The notes: a model not told the origin generated them from the letters alone. Shown: positions 17,386 to 27,800, counted from the first letter of the stretch. The stretch is 56,604 bases of DNA from Streptococcus equinus (GCF_900104225.1 NZ_FNJK01000006.1:1-56604), one strand, 5' to 3'. Numbers and translations: made by a program.

Positions 17386-18219
17386 TTAGTAAGATAGACC
17401 TGGATTGAAGAAGCCAACAAGAACACCGACAAAAGCAATCACAACAAGAAGAAGCATTACTTTAATTGGTGAAATATTTTTCTTAGCCATCAACCACCAG
17501 CAAAAGACGATAAATAAGGCCGTAAGGAAACCTGGGTAAACAGCATCCAATTTATCTTGGAGAACCAAATAGGGGTTTTTAGCAATACCAAGTTGGAATG
17601 ATGTTTTTACAGATACCCAAGTTGCGGCAACACCACCGACAACCATACCACCAACGATAGAGACGGCTTTACGAATGGCTTGACCTTGAGCACCAACAAG
17701 GAATTCAACAGCTTTATCACCTAGTTCATAACCTTTGAAATAGGCAAATTTCATGCCAAAATAGGCCAGCAAGTTCCACACAAGAATGTAAAAGATTGCT
17801 CCAATTGGTGAACCGCCAGTTGAAAGACCAAGAGCAATCCCCAAGATAACTGGAATCAAAGTACCAACAACAAGAGAATCACCGATACCAGCCACAGGTC
17901 CCATAAGACCTGCACGAAGGCCATTGATTGTTTCATCATCAACTTCTTCTGAGCCATTAGCACGCGCTTCTTCAAGCCCTGCTGTGATACCAACGATAAG
18001 GGCACCAAGTTGAGGTTCAGTATTGAAGAATGCTGTGTAAGTTTGCATTGAACGCGCTTGGTCTTCTTTCTTGTCATACAATTCTTCTACGATTGGAAGC
18101 ATTGATGTCAAGTAACCAAAGGTTTGCATGTGTTCTTGTGAGAAACAAGTCAAGTTACCATAATACCAATGATGGAAAGATTTCATCAAGGTTTTCTTAG
18201 TTAATTTCTTTTGAGCCAT
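17386..18219 (-). CDS. levG: mannose-family PTS EIID component (LevG)
   Basis: A 277-residue membrane subunit of the EII-Man family; with EIIC it forms the sugar channel. Typical EIID features: N-terminal KKTLMKSFHHWYYGNLTCFSQEHMQTFGYL, then GLMGPVAGIGDSLVVGTLIPV, and C-terminal hydrophobic helices. The start is set at ATG 18219 (MAQKKLTKK) because AGGAGG in the end of the EIIC gene lies upstream. The longer frame has no support. Assigned to fructose from its operon context with levQRST and fruA. Confidence 0.85.
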   Translation of the reverse strand: MAQKKLTKKTLMKSFHHWYYGNLTCFSQEHMQTFGYLTSMLPIVEELYDKKEDQARSMQTYTAFFNTEPQLGALIVGITAGLEEARANGSEEVDDETINGLRAGLMGPVAGIGDSLVVGTLIPVILGIALGLSTGGSPIGAIFYILVWNLLAYFGMKFAYFKGYELGDKAVEFLVGAQGQAIRKAVSIVGGMVVGGVAATWVSVKTSFQLGIAKNPYLVLQDKLDAVYPGFLTALFIVFCWWLMAKKNISPIKVMLLLVVIAFVGVLVGFFNPGLSY

Positions 18220-18220
18220 T

Positions 18221-19069
18221 TTAGATATCCTCCTCATCATCGTCATCAAAATCATCAGCTACTGCAGCTGTCGCTTTTGCGTGTTTTGCCATTTCAAGTT
18301 CGTAGAACAATACCGCAAAAATCAATGAAATAACTGCACATGATACCAAGTTCAAACCAAGTGATGCTGCCAAAGTGAAACCAACAAAGAATGGAATAAA
18401 GTCAGTTACTTTTTCAACAATTTGTTTCAAAAGAATGGCAATTCCGACGCATGGTAGCAAAGCACCTACTGTGAAGAGGGTTTTCATTGGGATACCATCC
18501 ATTGGAAGAGCATCTTTCATTGCTGTAACGGCTGTCGCACCAAGTTTACACATGATTAATGTTGGAACAAATGAGAAGACAATGTGTGATACCCATGGAT
18601 ACAACCAGTCAACTTTATAAAGTTGTTTGAAGTTTCCTTTTTCAACCGCACGCCAACCAATATGTTGCCAAACAAGGTTCATTGTTGCTGTTCCGTAGAA
18701 AAGAACTGTACCAACAGTACCAACAAGAGTCCCCATTGATTTAGCCAAGTTAGCCGCATCAGCTGAGTCAGCTGACAAACCTTGTGAATGGATGGCTACC
18801 ATTGCCAAAGGGATACCAATGTAAGATACCGCACGCACATCGGCTGAAACAGTACCACCTGGTGTGACAAGAGCGATGTAAACCAATTGCATAGCCACAC
18901 CACAGATGACACCTGTTTTGATATCACCAAGGATTAACCCACAGACAAGACCACCGACAAGGGGACGACCAAGTGTATAGTTACCAATGGTTGTACCACC
19001 AAGCCCTGGCATTGAAGACAAACATGCAAACAACCCTAGCAAGGCCGCTTGAAACCAAGAAATTGTCAT
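18221..19069 (-). CDS. levF: mannose-family PTS EIIC component (LevF)
   Basis: A 282-residue polytopic permease of the EII-Man/sorbose family. The N-terminus (MTISWFQAALLGLFACLSS, then GNYTLGRPLVGGLVCGLILGD) is diagnostic. It ends in an acidic Asp/Glu cluster. It is separated from the EIIB gene by 272 bp of tandem repeats, which is unusual within a PTS operon, and runs directly into levG. Confidence 0.87.
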   Translation of the reverse strand: MTISWFQAALLGLFACLSSMPGLGGTTIGNYTLGRPLVGGLVCGLILGDIKTGVICGVAMQLVYIALVTPGGTVSADVRAVSYIGIPLAMVAIHSQGLSADSADAANLAKSMGTLVGTVGTVLFYGTATMNLVWQHIGWRAVEKGNFKQLYKVDWLYPWVSHIVFSFVPTLIMCKLGATAVTAMKDALPMDGIPMKTLFTVGALLPCVGIAILLKQIVEKVTDFIPFFVGFTLAASLGLNLVSCAVISLIFAVLFYELEMAKHAKATAAVADDFDDDDEEDI

Positions 19070-19089
19070 AATACTTCTTCTCCTATATT

Positions 19090-19312
19090 AAGATACAAAG
19101 AGCGTTAGCGAGCAAAGGCAAAATAGGAGGTTTGACGAAGAGTCCCTAGAGTCTAGGAAAAACTATCTTTTTGACACAGCTCGCAGCTCGTGTTCAATTA
19201 ACAAGATACAAAGGCCGTTGACGAGTAAAGCAAAAAAGGAGGTTGACGTTGTGTGCTTGCACACAAGGAAAGCTATCTTTTTTGCACAACTCGTAAGCCG
19301 TGTTCAATTAAC
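19090..19312. repeat. two ~110-bp imperfect tandem repeats inside the lev PTS operon
   Basis: AAGATACAAAG occurs at 19090, 19203 and 19313, giving units of 113 and 110 bp plus a partial third. Each unit has AGGAGGTTGACG-like and AACTATCTTTTT-like blocks and ends GTGTTCAATTAACA. Each contains an internal perfect hairpin with different sequence but the same place (CCTAGA/TCTAGG in one, TGTGTGC/GCACACA in the other). That compensating change suggests a structured RNA or a dispersed repeat family. No ORF is present. Confidence 0.8.
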
Positions 19313-19323
19313 AAGATACAAAG

Positions 19324-19341
19324 AGCTACTTTGTTAGCTCA
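19324..19341 (-). terminator. weak hairpin directly after levE
   Basis: GAGCTA-ACAAAG-TAGCTC adjacent to the EIIB stop codon, followed by TTTG. It could partially terminate or protect the levDE mRNA; weak. Confidence 0.35.
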
Positions 19342-19836
19342 TTAATAACCAAATTTTGATTTGAAATCTGACCAGTAACCAATTGAAACGTCTGGCAACA
19401 ATTGGAATTTTACTTTGTAGCCAGCTTTTTCAATCGCTTCAATGGCATCTGCCTCTTCTTGAGTGATTGATTGGTTATTACCAAGTTTGACAGTACCAGG
19501 TCGGTCATTACATGGGCCAACGATGATTTCTTTCACATCACTTGGAACAAAACCTTGATCCACCAAGATTTTTTTCATGTCAATTGGATTTTTAGTAATT
19601 ACGAAATAACGCGTATCTGAATCCAAAACTTTTTGTGATTTTTTACCAAAAGCATCTACTGACCAAACGAAGGTTTTCTTATCAGAAGCACCTTTATAAG
19701 CTTGTATCAACACTTTGTTACTAGCTGCCGCATCGTTTACAGCAATCAAACCATCGCATGGGTATTCTTTTGCCCAACGTGTTACAGTTTGACCGTGAAT
19801 CATACGGTCATCAATACGTACAAATGAAACTGTCAT
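19342..19836 (-). CDS. levE: mannose-family PTS EIIB component (LevE)
   Basis: A 164-residue cytoplasmic phosphotransfer protein. RIDDRMIHGQTV holds the phosphorylated His15, the hallmark of sorbose/mannose EIIB. It takes phosphate from LevD and gives it to the incoming sugar. The ATG follows GGGGAAGAAAAA and it starts 17 bp after levD. Confidence 0.9.
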   Translation of the reverse strand: MTVSFVRIDDRMIHGQTVTRWAKEYPCDGLIAVNDAAASNKVLIQAYKGASDKKTFVWSVDAFGKKSQKVLDSDTRYFVITKNPIDMKKILVDQGFVPSDVKEIIVGPCNDRPGTVKLGNNQSITQEEADAIEAIEKAGYKVKFQLLPDVSIGYWSDFKSKFGY

Positions 19837-19853
19837 TTTTTCTTCCCCTTACC

Positions 19854-20282
19854 TTAAATATCGTCTTCTTCATCGTCTGAAACGATTTTGAATTCTTGAA
19901 GAGCTGCTTGAGCTTCTGGCAACACAGCTTGAACAAAAGCATCGCCCTCAAGCATATCTTTCATCACTGCTGAGGTAATTGCCATTGGTAAATTCATACC
20001 GCCTAAAACAATAGCGTCATCAAGTTTGCCAACTTCATCCAAGACACTGCAAGCTGTTGTCAGTGGGCTTCCGCCAACAATATCTGCAAGAACTACAACT
20101 GAATCTTCAGCTGTCAAACCTGAAATGGCTTGTCGAAAGTCTTTTGCAAAGTCATCAACTGTTTTGCCATCTTTCAAACCAATAGCGATAACTTGATCCA
20201 TTTTATCTCCCGCAAACATTGCTAGAGATGTTTTCAGACCTTCAGCAAAACCACCATGACTAACCAGTAGTAAATACTTCAT
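19854..20282 (-). CDS. levD: mannose-family PTS EIIA component (LevD)
   Basis: A 142-residue EIIA-Man protein. LLVSHGGFAEGL carries the active His9 phosphorylated by HPr; GGSPLTTA follows later. It ends in an acidic tail. In S. mutans LevD also affects LevQRST signalling; the same may hold here. First gene of the PTS operon, with GAAGGAGAG upstream. Confidence 0.9.
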   Translation of the reverse strand: MKYLLLVSHGGFAEGLKTSLAMFAGDKMDQVIAIGLKDGKTVDDFAKDFRQAISGLTAEDSVVVLADIVGGSPLTTACSVLDEVGKLDDAIVLGGMNLPMAITSAVMKDMLEGDAFVQAVLPEAQAALQEFKIVSDDEEDDI

Positions 20283-20310
20283 AGTTTTTATCTCTCCTTC
20301 TCTGATTATT

Positions 20311-20316
20311 ATTCTA
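20311..20316 (-). promoter_or_regulatory. levD promoter -10
   Basis: Extended -10 TGC-TAGAAT; the -35 region is poor and overlapped by a cre-like site, as expected of an activator-dependent promoter. Confidence 0.6.
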
Positions 20317-20323
20317 GCAAGTC

Positions 20324-20337
20324 ATTAAGCGTTTTCA
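20324..20337 (-). promoter_or_regulatory. cre-like site (CcpA) of levD
   Basis: TGAAAACGCTTAAT on the minus strand matches the cre core TGNAANCGNW, overlapping the -35 region. Predicts catabolite repression. Confidence 0.6.
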
Positions 20338-20344
20338 CACTCTC

Positions 20345-20397
20345 GATTGTCACACGCTTGGGCTGATAAATGTCATCTCAAAAATGACAATTGTCAC
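20345..20397 (-). promoter_or_regulatory. putative LevR operator region of levD
   Basis: GTGACAAT occurs at 20346-20353 and 20390-20397, with an ATGACAT between. The distal copy is part of a perfect palindrome TGACAATTGTCA (20385-20396). The proximal box ends exactly 29 bp upstream of the -10, the same distance as in fruA. Confidence 0.55.
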
Positions 20398-20401
20398 ACA
20401 G

Positions 20402-20424
20402 AAAAACCAAGCACACGCTTGGTT
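20402..20424 (-). terminator. levT terminator
   Basis: AACCAAGC-GTGT-GCTTGGTT perfect stem followed by T residues on the minus strand, just after levT. Confidence 0.8.
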
Positions 20425-20428
20425 CTCT

Positions 20429-21736
20429 TTATTTATTATTCAAATTGTCCTCAATCCTTTTTTGAATTGAAAACAAATCCGTCTCAACACTATTTTCAGC
20501 AATGGCTTTGCTAATGAGATAATCAGCTTGCCCAATCACACTGTTATAAGTTTTAAAAGTTGGCTTGGTAATTCCCTGACTTAGCATAGAGTCTAGAGTC
20601 GATACCGTCAAAGAATCTGGTCCGAAGCCTTCTTCTTTTAATTTTTCCTTAGAAGCTTTACTTTGCATGACTGACTTCAAAACAGAACTTCCCTGTGAAT
20701 AATCAAAAACAGACTGCTGGGTTTCTTTATCCGTGCAGAGGAGTTTTAAAAATTCCCAAGCTGCTGCGCGGTGTCTTGTTTTCGAAGAAATGGCATAAAG
20801 CGAAGTCGACACTTGGGTTGCATCCACACCTTTTTTGCTAGCAGGCATGGTGACACAAGACCAAGAAAAAGTAGAATACTTGGCTACATGATAAGGATAA
20901 GGTTTGTAGGTACGGTAAGTGGCTAAAGACATAGGTAGAAAAGCAACCTTTCCTTCGTCAAAGTCTTTACTAGTCACATCATAATTCCCATTTAAAGCTT
21001 TTAATTGCGTAATCAATGACAAAGCTTTTTTAACCTTGTCACTATCAAAATAAGCCTTCGTTCCCGTCGCATTAAACAACTTTCCTCCGTAAGCTGCGAC
21101 TGCTTGCTGCCAATCATAACCTGCACAGCCATACTGGTCAATCGCCCCGTCACCATCAGTATCCTTAGTGACTTGTTTACAAATCTTATAAAAATCATCC
21201 ACTGTCCAACCAGATTTTGGAATCTGGATACCTTCTTTTTTCAGCAAATCAATGTTAATACACATCATGGTTGGATTGCTTTCAAATGGCAAAGCGAAGT
21301 GTGTGTGATTGTACTCGCCGGCTTGATAAGAAGATTGGTAAAAAATCGAATCGTAAAAACTCGTGCTGATATTACTATCCAGATTTGCCAATGCACCTGT
21401 TGAAGATAAAAGGTTAAAGTCATCTTCTGGCACAATGAAAACATCAGGCTGTGTACCCGCGACAATCTGGTCGGTCAACCAAGTCGAATAATCTGACTTT
21501 GAAATCCCACTTTCATAAACCACTTTAACGTTAGGATGCAATTTTTCAAAACGCTTAATCGCGCTATCAATGACTTTATAATCATTCCCGTTTGGCACAT
21601 CCCAGCTACTACCAGCATAGACACCAATTTTGAGGACTGTTTTTTGCTGCATGCGATAATAAACGTAACCACCAACACCTGCAATAAGAACAAATAATAA
21701 AGCAATCCAGATACGGTATTTTTTCACTTTAGTCAT
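20429..21736 (-). CDS. levT: membrane-anchored extracellular sugar-binding protein LevT
   Basis: A 435-residue SBP_bac_1 (maltose-binding type) protein held by an N-terminal transmembrane segment (YRIWIALLFVLIAGVGGYVYY) rather than a lipobox. It carries family-typical elements (AFLPMSLATY; RHRAAAWEFLKLLC). No permease genes are adjacent, so it is a sensor component rather than a transporter part. The start ATG at 21736 overlaps levR by 8 nt. In S. mutans LevT and LevQ cooperate with the LevRS pair. Confidence 0.8.
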   Translation of the reverse strand: MTKVKKYRIWIALLFVLIAGVGGYVYYRMQQKTVLKIGVYAGSSWDVPNGNDYKVIDSAIKRFEKLHPNVKVVYESGISKSDYSTWLTDQIVAGTQPDVFIVPEDDFNLLSSTGALANLDSNISTSFYDSIFYQSSYQAGEYNHTHFALPFESNPTMMCINIDLLKKEGIQIPKSGWTVDDFYKICKQVTKDTDGDGAIDQYGCAGYDWQQAVAAYGGKLFNATGTKAYFDSDKVKKALSLITQLKALNGNYDVTSKDFDEGKVAFLPMSLATYRTYKPYPYHVAKYSTFSWSCVTMPASKKGVDATQVSTSLYAISSKTRHRAAAWEFLKLLCTDKETQQSVFDYSQGSSVLKSVMQSKASKEKLKEEGFGPDSLTVSTLDSMLSQGITKPTFKTYNSVIGQADYLISKAIAENSVETDLFSIQKRIEDNLNNK

Positions 21737-22412
21737 GATCATCATCCTCAAATGATTTCAAGGTAACACCAGTCTGCACTGCCCAAATAGCAAGCTGCGT
21801 ACGATCACGCAAATTTAGTTTTGAAAGGATATTAGACAAATAATTTCTAACCGTTCCTTCTGATAAATATAATTTCGCTGCGATTTCTTTGTTGGATAAA
21901 CCAAAACCAATTTGCTGAATGATGCGCCATTCCATTTTATTAATATCTTTTGTCAAATCATCATCTACTTGAATAGCGTAATTGGATTGTGCCATTTGCG
22001 AGAAGAGCTTGAAAACCTTGGTTGCAATGTCAGGATTCAACATGGCACGTCCTTCATTAACCGTCACTACCGCATCGTGCAAATCTTCCATCGAAGTTCC
22101 TTTTAGCAAATAGCCACTAGCACCATATTTTAAGGCACTGTAAATGAAATCATCGTCGTCAAATGTGGTTAAGATAATCACCTTCGTATTTGGAAAATGT
22201 TCTTTAACAGCCTTGGTACATAAAACACCGTCCATTTTTGGCATACGAATATCCATTAAAATCACATCTGACTTGCTGCTTGGTAGACTCTCCAAGACCT
22301 CAGTTCCGTCGCTTACCGCACCAACAACTTCTATGTCAGGATAAGCCGATAAGACAATCTTTAAAGACTCTCTAATCAGCTCCTGATCGTCTGCAATAAG
22401 TACTCGTATCAT
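21729..22412 (-). CDS. levR: response regulator LevR (NarL/LuxR type)
   Basis: A 227-residue regulator. Residues 1-120 are a receiver domain (IADDQELIRESL; phospho-acceptor Asp54 in ILMDIRMPKMDG; Lys105 region GYLLKG). The C-terminal ~65 residues are a LuxR-type helix-turn-helix (GLSNKEIAAKLYLSEGTVRNYLSNILSKLNL). It is presumably phosphorylated by LevS and activates levDEFG and fruA. It overlaps levS by 4 nt. Confidence 0.88.
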   Translation of the reverse strand: MIRVLIADDQELIRESLKIVLSAYPDIEVVGAVSDGTEVLESLPSSKSDVILMDIRMPKMDGVLCTKAVKEHFPNTKVIILTTFDDDDFIYSALKYGASGYLLKGTSMEDLHDAVVTVNEGRAMLNPDIATKVFKLFSQMAQSNYAIQVDDDLTKDINKMEWRIIQQIGFGLSNKEIAAKLYLSEGTVRNYLSNILSKLNLRDRTQLAIWAVQTGVTLKSFEDDDHD

Positions 22413-23725
22413 TCTTCTTCTCCTTTTATTTTGGGGATATGAATTGTTGTAGCAAAGCCATCTTTACCTGAAAAGGCCACTCGACCACCAATAATGGCTA
22501 GGCGTTCTGTCATTTGTGTCAAACCAAAGCCGTAGGTAATCGTTTCACTGCCTGTTCCGTTATCCTTAATCAAGAGAACATAGTCATCCTCATTTAACAT
22601 GCTAATCTTGATTTTTGTTGCTCGGCCATGGCGTAAAGAATTGGTTACAGATTCTTGAATGACGCGGAAAATCACATCTTCTTTCGTCTTGTCAAAATCC
22701 ACGTGATCCCAATGATAATTCAGATCAATCTGCAAATGTGACAACTCTTGATACTCAGCAAGCATCTTTTCAAGAGCATCTTTCAAAGTCCTATTTTCAA
22801 GGGCACCTGGACGCATTTTATTGAGCGACCGTCTGACATCTACAATCCCCTCACGAACAACATTTGACACACTCTTTAATTGTTTTTTGGCATGGTCAGG
22901 ATCAAGATCAATCAAGACTGTCACCGCATCAATTCCCGCTGAAATCCCTGTCAAAGCATGTCCAATAGTATCATGAATTTCACGCGCAATACGTCTACGT
23001 TCTCTATCTTCTGTAATCTTCTCAGACACTGCTACGTATTCTTTCAAACGCGTATTAGCTTGCGAAGCCATGAGCAATTCTTCTTCAATCTTATGATTTT
23101 CAGTTACTGAATAAATAATATAAGTCATCAAAGAAATGATGAAAACAATCATATTTAGCGACACTAAACTATTTTTGATAAATAAAATGGCTAAGCGCGT
23201 GCTAGCTGGGAAAAAATTAATATAAACATCCAAGTCTGGCGTTCTCACCAGAAGCGATAAGACATCATAATTTGACAGCAAAAGCGCCCCAAAACTAGCA
23301 ACAATGAAAAGTAACCACGATTTCTTTTCTCGGAAAGTATAAAAATCCGTATAAGAAAAGAAAATATCCATGAAAACTAGCAAAATCAAGCCATTATAAG
23401 ATAATTGCAAAGCAAAAAAAGTCGCAAACAGTAACATCACTTCAATAACCGCCAACCAATTCTTGGCTTGTGTCGCTTTTTCGAACTGCCAATTACGAAT
23501 AAAAATCACCACCAGAAGCCCTGCAAAAAACACATTTGATAGCCAGAAAATGCGCTCTGGTGAACTTGGAATGACGTTTATTTTTTCTAACAAGGAACGA
23601 CTCAAATCACTTTCGATAATATACTTAGTCGCTGATAAATAAATCGAACTGTAAAAAAGGACAGCTAAAAAATTGATAATGATTAATGCCCGTTTAGCCA
23701 GCTCAATATTTTTCAATCCTCTCAT
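22409..23725 (-). CDS. levS: sensor histidine kinase LevS
   Basis: A 438-residue membrane kinase. About six hydrophobic segments occupy the N-terminal 230 residues. A HisKA_3 domain follows (REIHDTIGHALTG, phosphorylated His) and then a HATPase domain (QESVTNSLRHG, DNGTG, GFGLTQM). Type matches LevR. I choose the ATG that overlaps the levQ stop (TGATG); a GTG three codons upstream (23734) is an alternative. Confidence 0.87.
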   Translation of the reverse strand: MRGLKNIELAKRALIIINFLAVLFYSSIYLSATKYIIESDLSRSLLEKINVIPSSPERIFWLSNVFFAGLLVVIFIRNWQFEKATQAKNWLAVIEVMLLFATFFALQLSYNGLILLVFMDIFFSYTDFYTFREKKSWLLFIVASFGALLLSNYDVLSLLVRTPDLDVYINFFPASTRLAILFIKNSLVSLNMIVFIISLMTYIIYSVTENHKIEEELLMASQANTRLKEYVAVSEKITEDRERRRIAREIHDTIGHALTGISAGIDAVTVLIDLDPDHAKKQLKSVSNVVREGIVDVRRSLNKMRPGALENRTLKDALEKMLAEYQELSHLQIDLNYHWDHVDFDKTKEDVIFRVIQESVTNSLRHGRATKIKISMLNEDDYVLLIKDNGTGSETITYGFGLTQMTERLAIIGGRVAFSGKDGFATTIHIPKIKGEEE

Positions 23726-24690
23726 CACTGCCACCCCGTTACATCCTCAGTTGATACCGTATCACTCGTTAAGAATTTGACTGGAATGACAATTTCTTTA
23801 TCAACTTTCTTACCATGGCATAGACGATAACCTGATTGAACAGCCTTTTCACCAATGGTTATTGGTGATTGTGCTACCGTTGCTTGGATTGAGGATGTTG
23901 TCGCCAAAAGAGTTTTCATATCTGGTGAACCATCCACTCCATAAATTTTTACAGGATTTGTTAAGCCCATATTTTCAATAGCAGCTAACGCACCAATGGC
24001 AACTTGGTCATTAAGCGCCATGACTGTATCAAAAGATTCTGCAGAGTTAATCACTGATTCTACCTGTGGCATCGACAACTCCGTCTGACCTAGGCAATCT
24101 TTTCGGTCAACCACTTGATAAGCATCATGCCCTTTGATAGTATCTAAAAAACCATTAATACGATCCACCGCTGATACTGCGCTGCGGTGCTCAAGCAGCA
24201 AAATCTTAGCGCTACTTTGCGTTTGCATCAAATTTTGAGCACACAAAACACCCGCTTGATAATTATCTGAAACAATAGTCGTATCAACCGATGAATCATC
24301 TGATAACTGACTATCAACTACAACAATTTTGATACCTGCTTTTTTAGCTTTTTTCAACGCTTTGATAAGTTTATGATTGTTGGCATCAACTGGATTGATG
24401 ATAATAACATTGACCCCTTTTTTGATAAAAGATTCAATTTGTTGCGTCTGTTTGTTAACATCTAGCGCTGGATCCCTAGTATAGAGAATATCGTTATTTT
24501 CTTCGACAATTTTATCAATTTCGTTATTTAAGACCTTATAAAAATCGTTATTCATGGTCATATAGGTCGCCCCAATTTTGACCTGATGAGCATTATAAGG
24601 GACTAATTTATAATAAAAATAGATACCTAAAATCGCCGACACTCCAATAAAAGCGCTTACGATGATACCTAAAATTTTTCGATTTTTCAT
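23725..24690 (-). CDS. levQ: membrane-anchored sugar-binding sensor LevQ
   Basis: A 321-residue periplasmic-binding-protein of the ribose/LacI type (Peripla_BP_4) anchored by an N-terminal helix (ILGIIVSAFIGVSAILGIYFYY). Motifs NVIIINPVDAN and KIYGVDGSPD fit the family. Start ATG 24690 follows AAAGGTATGAC; the longer frame is rejected. First gene of levQRST, with its own good promoter. Probably the extracellular fructose/fructan sensor of the relay. Confidence 0.8.
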   Translation of the reverse strand: MKNRKILGIIVSAFIGVSAILGIYFYYKLVPYNAHQVKIGATYMTMNNDFYKVLNNEIDKIVEENNDILYTRDPALDVNKQTQQIESFIKKGVNVIIINPVDANNHKLIKALKKAKKAGIKIVVVDSQLSDDSSVDTTIVSDNYQAGVLCAQNLMQTQSSAKILLLEHRSAVSAVDRINGFLDTIKGHDAYQVVDRKDCLGQTELSMPQVESVINSAESFDTVMALNDQVAIGALAAIENMGLTNPVKIYGVDGSPDMKTLLATTSSIQATVAQSPITIGEKAVQSGYRLCHGKKVDKEIVIPVKFLTSDTVSTEDVTGWQ

Positions 24691-24738
24691 GTCATACCTT
24701 TTATTAAACAAAAAATTACTACTCTCAAACGTAGTTTT

Positions 24739-24767
24739 ATTATAACACGTTTAAAATGTCTAGACAA
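24739..24767 (-). promoter_or_regulatory. levQRST promoter
   Basis: TTGTCT (24762-24767), 17 bp, TATAAT (24739-24744) with an upstream TG. It lacks the GTGACAAT box and a cre-like site, so it looks constitutive. Confidence 0.75.
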
Positions 24768-24794
24768 TTTGGGATACACTCCTGAAAAAGCGAA

Positions 24795-24819
24795 AAAGAG
24801 AAAAGAAACTTTTCTCTTT
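24795..24819 (-). terminator. fruA terminator
   Basis: AAAGAGAAAAG-TTT-CTTTTCTCTTT, perfect 11-bp stem just after the fruA stop codon. Confidence 0.8.
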
Positions 24820-24826
24820 CCCTATG

Positions 24827-27800
24827 TTATTGTTCTTTTTTCTTGAAAACTTGCCCTAAGATTGCTACAAGGCTAGACAATACAGCTAAGATTCCTAGAC
24901 TTGTTAAATGATTTTCTTTTTCCCCAGTTTGTGGCAAAACACTTTCTGAAGCTAATTTTACTTTAGCTACTTGTACTGGTTGATCAGACACTGTCGGACT
25001 AACTTGTGCATTTTCAGAAACAGATGCGACTTCTGCCTTAGCAAGCTCATATGATGTCACCTCTTTTATTGGTGCTTCTTTGTCATCAGCTGGTTTTGGA
25101 TTTGGTTCTTTTGCATCCAAATCAGTCACAAAGAAATTTTGAACCTCAAGTTCACCATCCCAAAGGCCTAAACCAAAGTAAGCATCATTAAAGTAATCAT
25201 CTACTTGGTCAAAAGCATAACTCATAACCAATTGATTATCAACCAAAACAGCAATAATATTAGCTGTTTTCACTAAACGAACGTGATGGAACTGATTATC
25301 ATTGATTGCAGCAGCCATTGGAGCTTCGTAAATAGTATCACCATAAAACCGGAACAGACGGACCATATTATTGTCTCCAAATTGAACAGCATAGGCATTT
25401 GCTGGATCAATATTCGCTGACGCAAAGAAGATATTAACCACGCCCCTACCATACTTGACATCCAAATCCATTTGATAATTTTCTGGTGCTTTTTGTGACG
25501 ACATGTAAATATCATTCGCACCATGATTGTCAACATGGAGAGATTCACCATCAACGTACCAATCACCTGATACGATAGTCGCATCATTGACATTTGTATT
25601 AAGGTTATTTTCTAAAATATCAAGAACAAAATCTTGGTAAACCGCAGGATTGTCCTTAGAACTTGCTCTGACAATTACTTGCCCTTTCTTTAAGGCTTTA
25701 ACTAAGACTTGATTACCAGAAATTTCTGTTGCTACAAGACTCGGGTCACTGATTGCCCAAAGTAAATCTTGACTAGCACCTGACGGTGAAACATAAGCTT
25801 TCACAGTTGTCGTATCACCAACATTCAATCGGACTGTTGTATCTGAAGCTGGAACAATACTTTGAGGTTCTGTTGTAGCAACTTTTTCTGTCCAAATACT
25901 ATTCATCGGATAAAGTGCAATATCTGCCTTAACAGGATCTCCCTCAACAAATACTCCAAGGCCTAAACTTTGAGGTGATGCAAAGATTTGATTAGCACCA
26001 GTCACTGTGTCATACTTAGTAAAGACTTCAACACTCGCACGGTCGACAAAGATATGCAAATCAATGCTACCATCTGCATTACGCGTTACAACTTGACTAT
26101 CCATTTCTTTAAATTTATCAGAAAGAATAATGCCTGATTGACTGCGATCAAGGTAGATTTTACCTGTTTGTAAATCATAGTAAACCTTTGTAAGCTCACC
26201 TTGTCCGACACGCAAGTTGAAACCAACTTTTGTTGTCCCTGCACTTAGTACAAAATGAGCCACAATTTCATAAGTATCTCCAGAGAAATCCTTGAAAAGA
26301 TTGTTATCTTTGTCAATGGTTACATCTTTATACTCGATACAATGGTCAAGATCACGTAAACTTTCATAAGCTTTAATCGGTGTCTGTGTCAAAACATATT
26401 TATCCCCATCTTTGACAAGTCCTAAAGCCAAATTAAGATTGAACGTTCCGTTAAATTTTTGCCCAAGGCGATTAGCAACAAGATTGCAATAATTATCCCA
26501 AGTATTCATCCAGTTAAGTTCGATAATCTGTGGAATTGTTGGGTTAGAACTTGTTCCAAAATCTTGTGTGAAATAGGTCTGAGCTGCATAAGAATCTTTT
26601 CCAAAATTCATAATGCCATCACTTGTTTGATAAGCCTCATCAGCAACAAAGGTCCATTTACCATTTACTTCCTTAAGATCGCCAACCTTGTAATAACGTC
26701 CTCCACGTGAAAGAACCCACTTAATAATCCCGTCTTCTGTTTGAATCGGATAAAGATCCGGACACTCTGTATGAAGCTCTGAATAAGTCGACTCCACTGA
26801 CCAATCTAATAAATTATCAGATGAATAAATACGAAGTGGACCACCAGCAACGACCATAAACCATTTGTCTTCCCAGCGGAAAACTTTGGGATCACGAAAA
26901 TCTCTATTTTGTAGTGGATCATTTGCCCAATCCGCCACAATTTTGTCTACTTTTTGCCAAGTTTTACCTTCATCTTTGCTGTAAGCTAATTTGATACGTT
27001 GACCTTCACCATTTACCGTAATCAAAGCTACTAATCCACCATTATCATCAAATAATCCACTCGTGTTATGGTTATCGACAACGATACAACCTGAAAACAT
27101 GGTTCCATTATAATCCGGATAAAAAGCAATCGGCTGATCTTCCCAATGAATCAAATCAGTACTTGTTGCATGTGCCCAGTGCATTGGCCCCCATTGAGTA
27201 TCATCATAAAATTGATAAAACATGTGGTAAACACCATTATAATAAACCAAACCATTTGGGTCATTTGCCCAACCATCTTTAACAGAATAGTGGTATTGAT
27301 CACGAAAGACTTCATTGTAATAAACTGAAGCTGGCTGTCTGCGATGAACGTTGATTCGATAAGTTGCTGACGCTGTAAAACCATCATCCGTTGTATAAGT
27401 ACTTGTAACAGTCAAATAATTAACGCCAACTGCCACAGGAATATCACTGGCATTTTCATAAATATTTCCTTGCTCATCCGTAACCGTAATAGTCGCTTGC
27501 GGATTATTGGCAACAAAACTTAAGTCAACTGTTGAAGCCTCATTTGAAACGTATTGGATGTAAGTTGCTCCTTCTGGGAAGAATTGACCTTTAGCTTCCA
27601 CAGGTCCATTTTTGGAACTAACCTTAACATCATTAAGAATCGGTAATTCTTCATCTGATAATTCACGATAATAAGTATTTTGGAAGACCATTTCACCATT
27701 CCAATTTAGAAGTCCAAAATAACCATCTGAAATATAGGTCGTCTGTCCTAAATCATTACGTTGCATGGTATAATCACTAAGATTCGCTACTAAAATACCG

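Noticed and set aside
19090..19340. CRISPR array
   Set aside because: Only two long (~110 bp) imperfect repeats without spacer structure and no cas genes nearby.
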